Shown: in pieces, positions 34,895-44,151 of the stretch | Position numbering within the stretch: the stretch's first letter is position 1 | Layout of the letters: the number at the start of each line of letters is the position of its first letter | NCBI GenBank assembly: GCA_049472395.1 | Contig: JBLIRR010000022.1 | Location: 1 to 64,000 of the forward strand | DNA length: 64,000 nucleotides | Source of the DNA: JBLIRR01 sp049472395 | Lineage (GTDB): Bacteria > SZUA-182 > DTGQ01 > JBLIRR01 | Reading direction: 5' to 3' | Made by a program: the position numbers and the translations under genes | The notes under the pieces: model-generated | What the model was told of the DNA's origin: nothing | The model's input: only the letters and a program-made list of their open reading frames with translations | The model's database searches: none

Positions 34895-37627
34895 ATGAAA
34901 TTTAAGTTATTTATAATTATTCTTATCTTCTCTCATTTAAGTGGATGCGGTCTGCAACATAAACGGACCCCTGTTAAAACAGAGATTGAGCACTCTTTGC
35001 CTCATATTATTGTAATTACTATTGACACGTTACGAGCAGATCATCTTGGTTGTTACAAATATCATGATATTCGCACACCACATATTGATTCTCTGGCAGA
35101 AGAGGGAGTGCTTTTTGAGCATGCATATACATCAACTCCCATAACTCTCCCTGCTCACGCCTCTATCATGACCGGCCTCTATCCCCAGGCACATGGGCTC
35201 CATAATAACGCCACATATTATCTTAATCCTTCAGCAACAACACTGGCTGAGGTTTTAAATCAAACCGGTTATCGGACAGCCGCCTTTGTGGGGGCCTATG
35301 TTCTGCATTCCCGGTATGGATTAAACCAAGGTTTTCAGCTTTATAATGATCATTTGCCTCAAGGCGAACAGGGGATTAAAAGCTTGCATAATTTATATGA
35401 TGAAAGGTCGGCAGAGGAAACAACAGCCTTAGCCCTTGAGTGGTTATCTGAGAATAAAGATGCACCCTGCTTTGTATGGATACACTATTTTGAACCACAT
35501 GCCCCCTATATCCCCCCACTGCTATTTAGACAAGGGTATATAAATCAACCGTACGATGGAGAAATTGCCTATACGGATCAATGCGTGGGCCAGCTCGTAC
35601 GAGGTGTCCAGGATATGGAATTATATAATCATACAGCCTTTATTTTGACCTCGGATCATGGAGAAGGTCTCGGTGAGCATGATGAGATGACACATGGAGT
35701 ATTTTTATATGATTCGACTTTGCACATTCCCCTGATTATGAGATTTCCCGGTATAAACCCCACCTCAATCTCAGAGGTGTGCAGAAATATTGATATATTT
35801 CCCACAATCCTTCACTACTGCGGCATACAATCACCTGGTAACATTCAGGGCATAAGTCTACTCCCCTTAATGGTAGGGAAAGAGAAAGATTTAGGATTAG
35901 AATTGATAATGGAATCACGCTATGCAAGTGAGAATTTCGGCTGGTCACCCCTTGCGGGGATTCGCACCAGAGAATGGAAATATATCAAGGCTCCTACCCC
36001 GGAGTTATATGATCTTATCACTGACACCAAAGAAATACGGAACCTTTGGGGAGACCATGGGGAAAAGGGGGAGCAGTTACAGCAGCGGTGGCAGGATTTA
36101 TGTGCACAGGTACAAAAACAGAAACAATTTGATTCTGCTACGACTGCATTAACACCCCAGGTGCGTGAGCAGATGAAGAGCTTGGGATACGTCTGGTTTG
36201 CTTCTGAGGGTGAGGAGAGGGAGATTGATCCTAAAGAAATGGCTCCTCTGCTTGATAAGCTGGATAAGGGTGTTATTTACTACACCATGGGCAAGTATGA
36301 TGAAGCAATCAGAGAGTTAAAAAAATTAATTGACCTTAATCCAAAGAATTCAATGGGTCATTTTCATCTAGGCTGTGCCTATTTCCTAAAAGGGGATTTA
36401 AACCAGGCAAAGGATCATTTTATTAAGGTCACGGAATTGGACCCACGCCATATAGATGCCTATAACTATCTTGGCTATATTTATGCGGAGGAGAATGATC
36501 TTACAAAGGCTGAAGAGACCTTCAAGTATGTCTTAAAGCTTAATCCATCCTTCAGCGAGGGGCATTATAATTTAGGTATTCTCTTTTACAGACAGGGAGA
36601 TTTTCAAAAATCCTTAGAGGAATTCCGCATGGCAACAAAGTTAAATCCTCATCATCTTGAGGGCCTTTATAATCTTGGAAGCTTATATTTTGATTTAAAT
36701 CAGTTCAAAGAAGCCGAGGAGATCCTTCAGCGCGCTCTGGCGCTTAACCCTGATCATCCGCAAACAAGGAATAGTCTTGGTAAATTATATAATAAGCAGA
36801 AAGAGTATGAAAAGGCTGAAGAGCATTTCCTGGCAGCTATCAGGGCCGATGGCTTGTACAAGGAAGCCTTCAATAATCTTGCCAGTGTTTATATTACCAG
36901 GGGACAATACAATGAAGCCCTTAAGAATTTAGAGACAGCAGTGAGTATTGACCAAAATTTTGGTGATGCTTATTATAATCTGGGGGTTGCATATCGTGCA
37001 TTAGGTGACTTTGTAAAAGCTTTAGAGTATCTGAGAAGAACATCAGATACAGGTTTTTATGGATATGAGCTTTGCTATGCAACTGGGGATACATTTTTAC
37101 GCTTGCAGCAATATGAAGATGCGAGGAAATGGTTACGGCAGGCTGTATCCCTCAATCCCGATTCCTGGAAAGGCCATTTTGATTTGGCTGTTGCTTTAAG
37201 CGCGGGAGATTATAATCTGAATGAAGCAATCGGAGAATATAAGAGGGCAATTGCTTTGGATCCCGGTGCCGCCGCCCCCTATATAAATCTCGGTATTATC
37301 TATTTTCAGAAAAATGAGCTGCCTTTAGCCACCCAGCTCTGGCAGCAGGCACTGGAAGTAGAGCCTGATAATATTGAGGCTCAAATTAATATAGGCGGGG
37401 CTTATGTTCAGATGGGGCTCTATGAGCGTGCTGTGGAGCGATATAAACAGTCTTTGCTGCTGCACCCTGAAAACCTTACTTTATATTATAATCTGGCTAT
37501 TGCCTATTTACATCAAAAGAATAATAAAGAAGCAATAATATGTTTACATCGGGCATTGAAAATCGATCCGGACTTTGATGCAGGTAAAAAGCTCCTGGAT
37601 CTTGCTCAAAATTGGGGGGGGGAATGA
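34895..37627 (+). CDS. Sulfatase-fold/TPR lipoprotein 2
   Basis: A 910-residue paralogue of the preceding protein. The N-terminus ends in a lipobox, LSGC (Cys 18), so it should be lipid-anchored. The sulfatase-fold domain has VITIDTLRADHLGCYKY, TLPAHASIMTG with Thr at residue 84, and LTSDHGEGLGEHDE. TPRs run from about residue 465 to the end. It starts 8 bp after gene 1. The last codons contain a run of nine G, and its stop overlaps the start of gene 3 (ATGA). Substrate unknown; the location suggests it acts on or with the array proteins. Confidence 0.85.
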   Translation: MKFKLFIIILIFSHLSGCGLQHKRTPVKTEIEHSLPHIIVITIDTLRADHLGCYKYHDIRTPHIDSLAEEGVLFEHAYTSTPITLPAHASIMTGLYPQAHGLHNNATYYLNPSATTLAEVLNQTGYRTAAFVGAYVLHSRYGLNQGFQLYNDHLPQGEQGIKSLHNLYDERSAEETTALALEWLSENKDAPCFVWIHYFEPHAPYIPPLLFRQGYINQPYDGEIAYTDQCVGQLVRGVQDMELYNHTAFILTSDHGEGLGEHDEMTHGVFLYDSTLHIPLIMRFPGINPTSISEVCRNIDIFPTILHYCGIQSPGNIQGISLLPLMVGKEKDLGLELIMESRYASENFGWSPLAGIRTREWKYIKAPTPELYDLITDTKEIRNLWGDHGEKGEQLQQRWQDLCAQVQKQKQFDSATTALTPQVREQMKSLGYVWFASEGEEREIDPKEMAPLLDKLDKGVIYYTMGKYDEAIRELKKLIDLNPKNSMGHFHLGCAYFLKGDLNQAKDHFIKVTELDPRHIDAYNYLGYIYAEENDLTKAEETFKYVLKLNPSFSEGHYNLGILFYRQGDFQKSLEEFRMATKLNPHHLEGLYNLGSLYFDLNQFKEAEEILQRALALNPDHPQTRNSLGKLYNKQKEYEKAEEHFLAAIRADGLYKEAFNNLASVYITRGQYNEALKNLETAVSIDQNFGDAYYNLGVAYRALGDFVKALEYLRRTSDTGFYGYELCYATGDTFLRLQQYEDARKWLRQAVSLNPDSWKGHFDLAVALSAGDYNLNEAIGEYKRAIALDPGAAAPYINLGIIYFQKNELPLATQLWQQALEVEPDNIEAQINIGGAYVQMGLYERAVERYKQSLLLHPENLTLYYNLAIAYLHQKNNKEAIICLHRALKIDPDFDAGKKLLDLAQNWGGE

Positions 37628-40578
37628 TTTTATCATATAATTTATGCAAACGAGCATCTGCTTTCTTGGGACTAGCTGTACTGATCGGTTGTCATCGCGG
37701 ATCGTTATCTCCACAAAAAAGCATGACGCGGCTAAAAGGTAATAAACCTAATGTCTTACTCATTACCATTGATACACTTCGGGCCGATCATCTTGGGTGC
37801 TATGGTTATGACCAAGTAAAGACCCCGAATATCGATAGTCTTGCTGAGGGAGGGATTTTATTTCAGCGCGCCTTTACACCGGTCCCTGTGACCCTTCCTT
37901 CGCATGCGTCCATATTAACCGGTGTCTACCCTCCTTTTCACGGTGTACGCAATAATGGCACCTTTATTCTTGATAAGCAATCAATAACCCTTGCTGAAAT
38001 TTTAAAGGATGAAGGATACCAGAGCGCTGCTGTAACAGGCGCTTATGTGCTGGATAGCAGATTTGGATTAGATCAAGGATTTGATTATTATGATGATGAA
38101 ATTGACCGTAAGAAAGAGGATATTAATCAACTCTATGTGGAGCGCAAAGCTGAGGAGGTCTCCCAGGCTGCCATCAAGTGGCTTGGACAAAAGAGCGATG
38201 CCCCCTTCTTTTTATGGGTCCATTATTTTGATCCCCATGCCACCTATATTCCTCCATCCCCTTTTATGATGGAGTATGCCGGCCATCCCTATGATGGGGA
38301 GATTGCTTATACAGATGAGCAGATTGGCGTATTGCTGCAATATTTACGCTCCCGGGGTGAGCTTGAAAATACCCTGGTCATATTGACCGCTGATCATGGA
38401 GAAAGCCTTGGTGAACATGGAGAAGAGACTCATGCCATATTTCTCTACGATGCTACATTGCACATCCCCTTAATTTTTCATTATCCTCATGCTTTCCCAC
38501 AGCCGAAGGAAATTTCCCAGCTTGTAAGGACAATTGATATCCTGCCTTCTGTTCTTGATGTATTACAAATGAAGATACCGTCGGATGTCCAAGGTGAGAA
38601 TCTTACCGCGTTCATATCTCATCCTGAGTCAGCCCAGGACAAAATTCTCTATTGTGAAACTCATTACCCAGCCCTTAATCATGGCTGGAGCCCCTTGGAG
38701 GGTATCCGCACATCTGAGTGGAAATATATACAAGCCCCCTCACCTGAGTTGTACAATTTGACAGAAGATGCAAAAGAGACCGCTAACCTAATCACCTCTC
38801 ATCCGAGAGAAGTGGAGAAGATTCGTGAAGAATTTCTCAGCCTTAAAAAACACGTTTCATTAAATGGAATTCAATGGTCGCGAGGGGGACCTTTGGATGA
38901 GCGGGAACGTCAGAAGCTCATGAGTCTGGGGTATATCTGGACTACTGCTCCCGAGCATGATAATGAACAGGCCCCTGACCCCAAAGATATGGTAGGAACA
39001 CTGATTCATTTAAACAGGGCTATCTCTTTTTATACCCTGAAAGAATATGGTAAAGCGGAAGCAGAATTAAAGATTATCCTTGCCCAAAATCCTCTGGATA
39101 TTTTCGCTCGTTTTTCCCTTGCGAGTATTTATATGCAAGGGGGCAAACTGGAAGAAGCTTTGACAGAATATGAAATGGTTGCTTCAAAGGACCAAAATTT
39201 TATGGATATACATAATCATATGGGCGCGCTCTATGAAAGAATGGATCAGGATGAAAAGGCCCTGAAGGAATATAACATGGCTGTTTCTTTAAATCCTTCT
39301 TTTGCTGAGGCTTACAATAACCGGGGCGCTCTTTATATGAAGCTAAATAACTCTGCTAAGGCGAGAGATGATTTCCTTCAAGCTATTTCGCTCCATAATT
39401 CATTCCCGGAAGCATTTAATAACATGGGTCTAAGTTATGAGAAAGAGGGCAGCTATGCAAAGGCAGTGAATTTTTTTCAACAGTCATTGCACTATCGCCC
39501 TGACTATCCTGATGCATCCAATAATCTTGGGTGTGTATATATTAAAATGGGCGACTATGAGAATGCACGACAGGCTTTGGAAAAAATCGTCAAGATTGAG
39601 CCTGATCATATAGAGGCCCATAATAATTTGGGTATTGTGTATAATCACTTGGGCAATTATGAGCGGGCAATATTGGAGCTTGAAGAAACCCTCCTCCTTG
39701 ATCCCAATTATATAGATGCGTATATAAGCCTGGGGATTGCTTATTTTGAGGAGGGTGAATATAAAGAAGCCCTCCGGAATTATGAGAAGGCATTACAATT
39801 AAATCCTGAAAGCCCACAAGCGTATATCAATCTGGGGATCCTTTATACGCATCAGGACACTATGCAAAGAGCCATTGAAGCCTATAAAAAAGCTGTTGAC
39901 GTGGCGCCGGAAAATGTTGATGCTCATTTGAATCTGGCTAATGCCTATCGGAAAACGGGTCAAGCAGATAAAGAGAAGATAGAATGGGAGAGTGTAATGC
40001 GGCTTGATCACAAAAATTTAGAGGCATACATTGGTCTTGGGATGATTTATGTAACAGATGGGCGTCTTTATGAGGCCCTTCCAATCTGGCAGAAAGTAAT
40101 AGAATTGGCCCCGGATGATGCCAGAGGATATATAAGTCTTGGAGACTTATATTCAAAGATAGGCAGCACTGACAAGGCTTTAGAAAGCTACCGGCAGGCC
40201 CTGGGCCTTGATGCGAATAATATTGAAGCCCATTTGAGTCTGGGCGCTCTTTTTTATCACCAGGGCAGTTTAGATTTCGCTATACAGGAATGGCAAAAGG
40301 TTTTGTCATTAGACCCTCAAAATACACAGGCTTACTTTAATCTGGCAGCCGCTTTCAGCCAGAAAGGATTTCATAATGAAGCCATAGAGGCTTACAATAA
40401 CCTTATTAAAATCGATGGGGAAGATGCCGAGGCACATTTCTATCTGGGACTTGCCTATGAGCAGACAGGACAGATCATGAAAGCTGCTCAAGAATACCGC
40501 CAAACGCTGAGGATTAAACCGGATTTTTCCCAAGCCTATATGATGTTGCAACGATTAGAGGTGGGTGGGGGAATATAA
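37624..40578 (+). CDS. Sulfatase-fold/TPR lipoprotein 3
   Basis: About 984 residues, third paralogue. It begins with a lipoprotein signal ending LIGC (Cys 23 from the chosen ATG). The catalytic-fold segments are LLITIDTLRADHLGCYGYDQ, TLPSHASILTG with Thr at residue 90, and LTADHGESLGEHGEE. A TPR solenoid occupies about residues 460-975. I chose the ATG at 37624, overlapping the previous stop as ATGA. An upstream TTG at 37612 would only add Gly residues encoded by the G-run. A type D array gene follows after about 55 bp. Confidence 0.85.
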   Translation: MILSYNLCKRASAFLGLAVLIGCHRGSLSPQKSMTRLKGNKPNVLLITIDTLRADHLGCYGYDQVKTPNIDSLAEGGILFQRAFTPVPVTLPSHASILTGVYPPFHGVRNNGTFILDKQSITLAEILKDEGYQSAAVTGAYVLDSRFGLDQGFDYYDDEIDRKKEDINQLYVERKAEEVSQAAIKWLGQKSDAPFFLWVHYFDPHATYIPPSPFMMEYAGHPYDGEIAYTDEQIGVLLQYLRSRGELENTLVILTADHGESLGEHGEETHAIFLYDATLHIPLIFHYPHAFPQPKEISQLVRTIDILPSVLDVLQMKIPSDVQGENLTAFISHPESAQDKILYCETHYPALNHGWSPLEGIRTSEWKYIQAPSPELYNLTEDAKETANLITSHPREVEKIREEFLSLKKHVSLNGIQWSRGGPLDERERQKLMSLGYIWTTAPEHDNEQAPDPKDMVGTLIHLNRAISFYTLKEYGKAEAELKIILAQNPLDIFARFSLASIYMQGGKLEEALTEYEMVASKDQNFMDIHNHMGALYERMDQDEKALKEYNMAVSLNPSFAEAYNNRGALYMKLNNSAKARDDFLQAISLHNSFPEAFNNMGLSYEKEGSYAKAVNFFQQSLHYRPDYPDASNNLGCVYIKMGDYENARQALEKIVKIEPDHIEAHNNLGIVYNHLGNYERAILELEETLLLDPNYIDAYISLGIAYFEEGEYKEALRNYEKALQLNPESPQAYINLGILYTHQDTMQRAIEAYKKAVDVAPENVDAHLNLANAYRKTGQADKEKIEWESVMRLDHKNLEAYIGLGMIYVTDGRLYEALPIWQKVIELAPDDARGYISLGDLYSKIGSTDKALESYRQALGLDANNIEAHLSLGALFYHQGSLDFAIQEWQKVLSLDPQNTQAYFNLAAAFSQKGFHNEAIEAYNNLIKIDGEDAEAHFYLGLAYEQTGQIMKAAQEYRQTLRIKPDFSQAYMMLQRLEVGGGI

Positions 40579-40632
40579 TTTATAAGTATTTTGTTATTTT
40601 TATTTTACTATAATTTAATGGAGGAATATCCA

Positions 40633-41136
40633 ATGATACTATCGAATAACATTACTAGAAGAAAGATTTTCTCTCTTATTCTTATTACTCTCGTGTGCGT
40701 GCTTTTTAGCGGCTCTATTCATCGGGTGAGGGCGCAAATGTTACTCCCTGCTCCCCTAAATCCGTATTTTGCTCCTCTTCCGCCAATTCCTATTCGGCTC
40801 ATGAATCCCTTTACTATTAATAGATTGGCTCCTATCTCTACGACTCCTCTGCCTATTATGGTTTCTCCATACCCTGTTTTGCGAAAAGCCGCTGTAACTA
40901 CTACTCTGCTTCCTACTCCTACCGCTCTTGCAGTTGCTCCTACAGCGCTTCTTCTTTCCTTGCTCTTTAGCACTCCTACCACTGCCACTACTATTACTAC
41001 AGGGACCGGTGTAACTCCAAATATAAATTCAAATAATACGACTGCAGCTCCTGTACCCGCGTTGAATACAAATCCCTCTATTGTGGCGCCGACATTGCCC
41101 GGTTTATCTTCATTATTTTTACCATTATTAATTTAA
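40633..41136 (+). CDS. Array protein type D, copy 2 (secreted)
   Basis: About 167 residues. Signal peptide ends RVRA, mature start Gln (QMLLPAPLNP). The proline-rich part contains NPFTINRLAPISTTPLPIM and the signature PVLRKAAVTTTLLPTPTALA, followed by LLLSLLFSTP, a Thr/Asn-rich linker and LPGLSSLFLPLLI. It is most similar to D3 at 42754. The ATG is preceded by GGAGGAATATCC. It probably belongs to the transcript of the sulfatase-TPR genes. Confidence 0.78.
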   Translation: MILSNNITRRKIFSLILITLVCVLFSGSIHRVRAQMLLPAPLNPYFAPLPPIPIRLMNPFTINRLAPISTTPLPIMVSPYPVLRKAAVTTTLLPTPTALAVAPTALLLSLLFSTPTTATTITTGTGVTPNINSNNTTAAPVPALNTNPSIVAPTLPGLSSLFLPLLI

Positions 41137-41707
41137 AGCTATGGAGTAAGATTTTTTGTGATTATTTCGTAAGTATTTCGCATATTATACGCCTTATATA
41201 CGGGACATTTTAAGGATTTTTCGATATATCATTAATTGTATTTCTTTGAATTTCGTTGTAATAGTAATTATATTTTTATATTAAATGAATGGTTATTGAT
41301 ATTAAATAATCCTATCTTACATTCTACATCCCCAGCTTGTATATATGTAAGTGCTTTGTTTATTTTAATCAAAAATAGACAAAGTTAATAAATTCAAAGA
41401 AAAGGGGGTGGTAGAAAGAACAATTGTATTTGCTAAAAATTTAGAGACAAGGGAGGTGAAAAAGATCAGATCATAATATATATGATAAGTTGTGATATAA
41501 GATTTATGAAATGTAAAAGAAAATAAATAGGCCATCGGTATTCTAACGCGCGATTTTATGAAATACCGATGACCGTGGGTCACATACAAAAAGCCGGAGG
41601 CTTTTTTTGTATGCATTGTATTAAATATGCAAAATATATGCCAATATTATATCTTATAGATTTTATTTCTTATGAGTGAATTTCCATTTTGATGAAGGAG
41701 GTTTTTA
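41137..41707 (+). promoter_or_regulatory. Long leader L2 of array pair A2-B2
   Basis: No gene seen. It contains TTTCGTAAGTATT (41165-41177), matching leaders L1 and L4. A TCCCCAGC motif lies near 41330. Purine boxes AAAGGGGGTG (41401) and GGGAGGTGA (about 41451) follow, then the conserved RNA element at 41530-41613, then GCAAAATATATGCCAAT (near 41631) shared with L1. A 22-codon GTG frame can be read from the first box (41408), but it is not conserved in the other leaders. Confidence 0.6.
41530..41613 (+). ncRNA. Conserved leader RNA element, copy 2
   Basis: Stem 1 is GGCCATCGGTATT (41530-41542) with AATACCGATGACC (41562-41574), one C-A mismatch. The loop holds ACGCGCGAT, which is similar in copies 3 and 4. 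TGACC can alternatively pair with GGTCA (41578-41582). Terminator-like hairpin: CATACAAAAAGCC (41583-41595) with GGCTTTTTTTGTATG (41599-41613). The A2 start is 95 bp downstream. Confidence 0.62.
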
Positions 41708-42085
41708 ATGAAAAAGAATGTAAGTTATGTAATTATTTCTTTAGCTATAATTGTTTTTATTATAGTGAGTGTGTGTAATCCTATTAAGGCCAGCGCCCAG
41801 TATCCTATGGGCCTTTTCCCTCCTCCCCCTGTTGTAACTCCCTATGCGCCAATTCTTCCTCCTGTCTTATTTCCTCCAGCCCCTACAAGAGTGGCCGCAC
41901 AGCTTACTGCTACAGTTGCCTTGCCAACTCCCGTTGTTGCGCCAGCTCCTTTACCTATAGTTCCTGCTCCAATTATTTCTACGACTCAGCTCTTTCTAGG
42001 GCTTCTACTTCGTATTGGCGAGGAGTCAGGATTATTCTATACTAATCCCGCATTGTTCTGGTATCTTGTCGGGCTTTTATATTAG
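41708..42085 (+). CDS. Array protein type A, copy 2 (secreted)
   Basis: A 125-residue protein. Signal peptide ends KASA, mature start Gln (QYPMGLFPPP). A short proline-rich segment leads to PTRVAAQLTATVALPTPVVA and the fixed type A end, from ISTTQLFLGLLLRIGEESG to NPALFWYLVGLLY. GAAGGAGG precedes the ATG. The B partner follows after 30 bp. Confidence 0.82.
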   Translation: MKKNVSYVIISLAIIVFIIVSVCNPIKASAQYPMGLFPPPPVVTPYAPILPPVLFPPAPTRVAAQLTATVALPTPVVAPAPLPIVPAPIISTTQLFLGLLLRIGEESGLFYTNPALFWYLVGLLY

Positions 42086-42115
42086 AGAAAACGATAATTG
42101 TTAAGGAGGTCAAAG

Positions 42116-42583
42116 ATGAATTATTTTAATATTTCTCGTAAATGTTTAATAGGACTTTTAATAATTACTATAATGTTTTGTGTGGCTGCTACTGCCAGAG
42201 CTCAGTTTCTATATCCTCCTCCCGTGTCGCCCTATATTGTTCCACCGTCTATCCGCACCACTCCTTTTATACCATATCCCGGTGTTTTACCTGCTCCTCT
42301 GCCGGTTCCTGTTCCGCCAGCACCAGTAGTAAGAAGCGCTAATCAGCTCATAACTCTCTGGAATACGGTAGGGACGGCGAGCGCTTTGATAATTTATAAT
42401 CCAACTTTACTCATCGGAACTGCTGCTGCGCCGGTTACACCTTCACCTCTCTTATCTCTTATTGCGGGACAACTGATAGCTCCCTTTGGTCATTCTGCTC
42501 TAAGTACATCCAATCCAGCTTTTTATAACTATTTGGTAAATACATTTCTATTGCCTACGGGTTTGAGCTTATTCCTATTTTAA
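42116..42583 (+). CDS. Array protein type B, copy 2 (secreted)
   Basis: About 155 residues. Signal peptide ends ATARA, mature start Gln (QFLYPPPV). The proline-rich part contains PSIRTTPFIPYPG. The signature is VVRSANQLITLWNTVGTAS, then YNPTLLIGTAAAPVTPSP and NPAFYNYLVNTFLLPTGLSL. The ATG at 42116 was chosen for its AAGGAGG site. A hairpin follows 15 bp after the stop. Confidence 0.82.
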   Translation: MNYFNISRKCLIGLLIITIMFCVAATARAQFLYPPPVSPYIVPPSIRTTPFIPYPGVLPAPLPVPVPPAPVVRSANQLITLWNTVGTASALIIYNPTLLIGTAAAPVTPSPLLSLIAGQLIAPFGHSALSTSNPAFYNYLVNTFLLPTGLSLFLF

Positions 42584-42597
42584 ACTGGCTTTTTTCT

Positions 42598-42627
42598 GGG
42601 AGGAAGAGATAAAAATTTCTTCCTCCC
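42598..42627 (+). terminator. Hairpin after pair A2-B2
   Basis: GGGAGGAAGA (42598-42607) pairs perfectly with TCTTCCTCCC (42618-42627). It is followed by AT-rich sequence without a long T-run. Position matches the hairpins after the other A-B pairs. Confidence 0.65.
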
Positions 42628-42753
42628 AATAAATTATTTTGCATGTAATGTCACCTTGGAAGGAGGTAGATATTTGACCCTTAACTTTTAATAGTATCTT
42701 TATTTTGGGGAAAAATTACGAGTTTGTTCCTTAATAAAGATGAGGATTATGTA

Positions 42754-43263
42754 ATGATAAAATTAGCGGACATGAAAACCCTGGCATATATAAAAATCCT
42801 GGCATATATAATAATAATTGCAGGAGGTGTATTTTTTATAAGTTCTCTTTATCCAGCAAGTGCACAAATGGCCTCACCCTTTGGAATAGCTCCTTATTCT
42901 TCTCCCTGGCTTACATTCAATTGCCGGCTTGTAAATCCCTTTGCCCTGAATAGATTTGCTCCCATTCCCGCTCCTCCCTTGCCAATAATGGCCTCTCCTT
43001 ACCCAGTAATGCGAAAAGCAGCACAGACCACTTTGCTCGCTGCATCACCCTTGCTAGCAAATCCGACCTCAATTCTCCTTTCCTTTCTCTTTGCTCCTCC
43101 TCCTACAACCACGACTGTGACTGCTGTAACCGGCACAACACCGAATTCGTTCTCCACCAATCCAACTGCAAGTCCTACACTTACCCTGAATCGATTAACT
43201 ACAACTACCACCACACCTTTTTTTCCTGGTCTGACATCTTTATTTTTACCCTTGTTAATCTGA
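42754..43263 (+). CDS. Array protein type D, copy 3 (secreted)
   Basis: About 169 residues. A long signal peptide ends YPASA, mature start Gln (QMASPFGIAP). It shares with D2 the segment NPFALNRFAPIPAPPLPIM, the signature PVMRKAAQTTLLAASP and the end FPGLTSLFLPLLI. The Thr-rich linker differs. I chose the ATG at 42754, since GAGG lies at good spacing, over the TTG at 42724. It stands between two A-B pairs. A GGAAGGAGGTAG box lies about 95 bp upstream. Confidence 0.76.
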   Translation: MIKLADMKTLAYIKILAYIIIIAGGVFFISSLYPASAQMASPFGIAPYSSPWLTFNCRLVNPFALNRFAPIPAPPLPIMASPYPVMRKAAQTTLLAASPLLANPTSILLSFLFAPPPTTTTVTAVTGTTPNSFSTNPTASPTLTLNRLTTTTTTPFFPGLTSLFLPLLI

Positions 43264-43731
43264 TTATTTTCACACTTACATTGTGAAGATATTAGGAAAG
43301 TGATTAAGGGATTTCCTGACGCTTTACCTTATTTATCTCGGGAAATGATAAAATGATAAGCAAGGAAGGTATTGAAGGGGGGTGATGGATAGAGATTAAA
43401 CAGTAGGCAATATAAATGAAAACTGAAATATAAAGTTAAAATGTATAACAAGGAGTAGCAAAGGGGGTGAGGCTCTACTTTAAAAGTCAGGGGAAATTTA
43501 CTTTATAGAAAAATATGCGGATATATATTTTAAGAATATATAAGAAAAAGGTCACCAGTACTATAATGCGCGATCTAAAAATACTGGTGACCTTGGGCCG
43601 CATACAAAAAGTTATAGCTTTTTGTATGTGTAATATATAATAGGTTATCCCAGTGACATAGTCTATCTGTGATTATATTACGACTATATTACTTGAGGCA
43701 AATTTTTTCTTTTGCAGAAGGAGATTGCTTT
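43264..43731 (+). promoter_or_regulatory. Leader L3 of array pair A3-B3
   Basis: No gene seen. It has two purine boxes, GGGGGGTGATG (43377) and AAAGGGGGTGAGG (43461), followed by the conserved RNA element at 43550-43627. Unlike L1, L2 and L4 it lacks the CGTAA motif, so it may depend on a different promoter or on read-through. Confidence 0.55.
43550..43627 (+). ncRNA. Conserved leader RNA element, copy 3
   Basis: Stem 1 GGTCACCAGTA (43550-43560) pairs perfectly with TACTGGTGACC (43582-43592). Relative to copies 1 and 2, a U-A pair has become C-G and a G-C pair has become A-U, which are compensating changes. The loop keeps ATGCGCGAT. The alternative pairing of GACC with the downstream segment is broken here (GGCC). 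Terminator-like hairpin: CATACAAAAAG (43601-43611) with CTTTTTGTATG (43618-43628). Confidence 0.65.
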
Positions 43732-44124
43732 ATGAAAAAGTATACAATTATTATTGTGGTTGCATTTATATTTATTGCCAATATGTATTTTCCAGCGCAA
43801 ATTCATGCTCAAGTTTTTCCGATGGGATTTATTAATCCTCCTCCTTATGCTCCAGTAAATCCATATTTTCTCCCCATCTCTCCGGTTCTCCCACCACCAT
43901 CATTAATTCCCCCATTGCCCGTAAGGCAGGCTGCGCAGACTACTCTATTAACGGTAGCCTTGCCACCCCCCGTTGTTGCAACAGCTCCTTTGCCCGTTGT
44001 ACCTGCACCAATTATTAGCACGACTCAGCTATTTCTCGGGCTTTTACTTAGTATTGGCGAGGAGTCCGGATTGTTCTATACGAATCCAGCGCTTTTCTGG
44101 TATATTGTTGGTTTGTTATATTAA
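43732..44124 (+). CDS. Array protein type A, copy 3 (secreted)
   Basis: About 130 residues. Signal peptide ends QIHA, mature start Gln (QVFPMGFI). The proline-rich part is followed by PVRQAAQTTLLTVALPPPVV and the invariant type A end (GEESGLFYTNPALFWYIVGL). The stretch SLIPPLPVRQAAQTTLLTVA is shared exactly with A4, so these two are recent duplicates. The ATG at 43732 follows AGAAGGAG. Confidence 0.82.
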   Translation: MKKYTIIIVVAFIFIANMYFPAQIHAQVFPMGFINPPPYAPVNPYFLPISPVLPPPSLIPPLPVRQAAQTTLLTVALPPPVVATAPLPVVPAPIISTTQLFLGLLLSIGEESGLFYTNPALFWYIVGLLY

Positions 44125-44151
44125 TTTATCTTTTGTTATTGGAGAAAGAAT

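Noticed and set aside
32013..40578. The three large proteins as ordinary sulfatases
   Set aside because: The formylglycine position is Thr in all three, not Cys or Ser.
41530..41613. Leader element as a c-di-GMP (GEMM) riboswitch
   Set aside because: Some words resemble GEMM sequence (AAAGCC, TACCGATG), but the order and the helices do not match, and the conserved GEMM core is absent.
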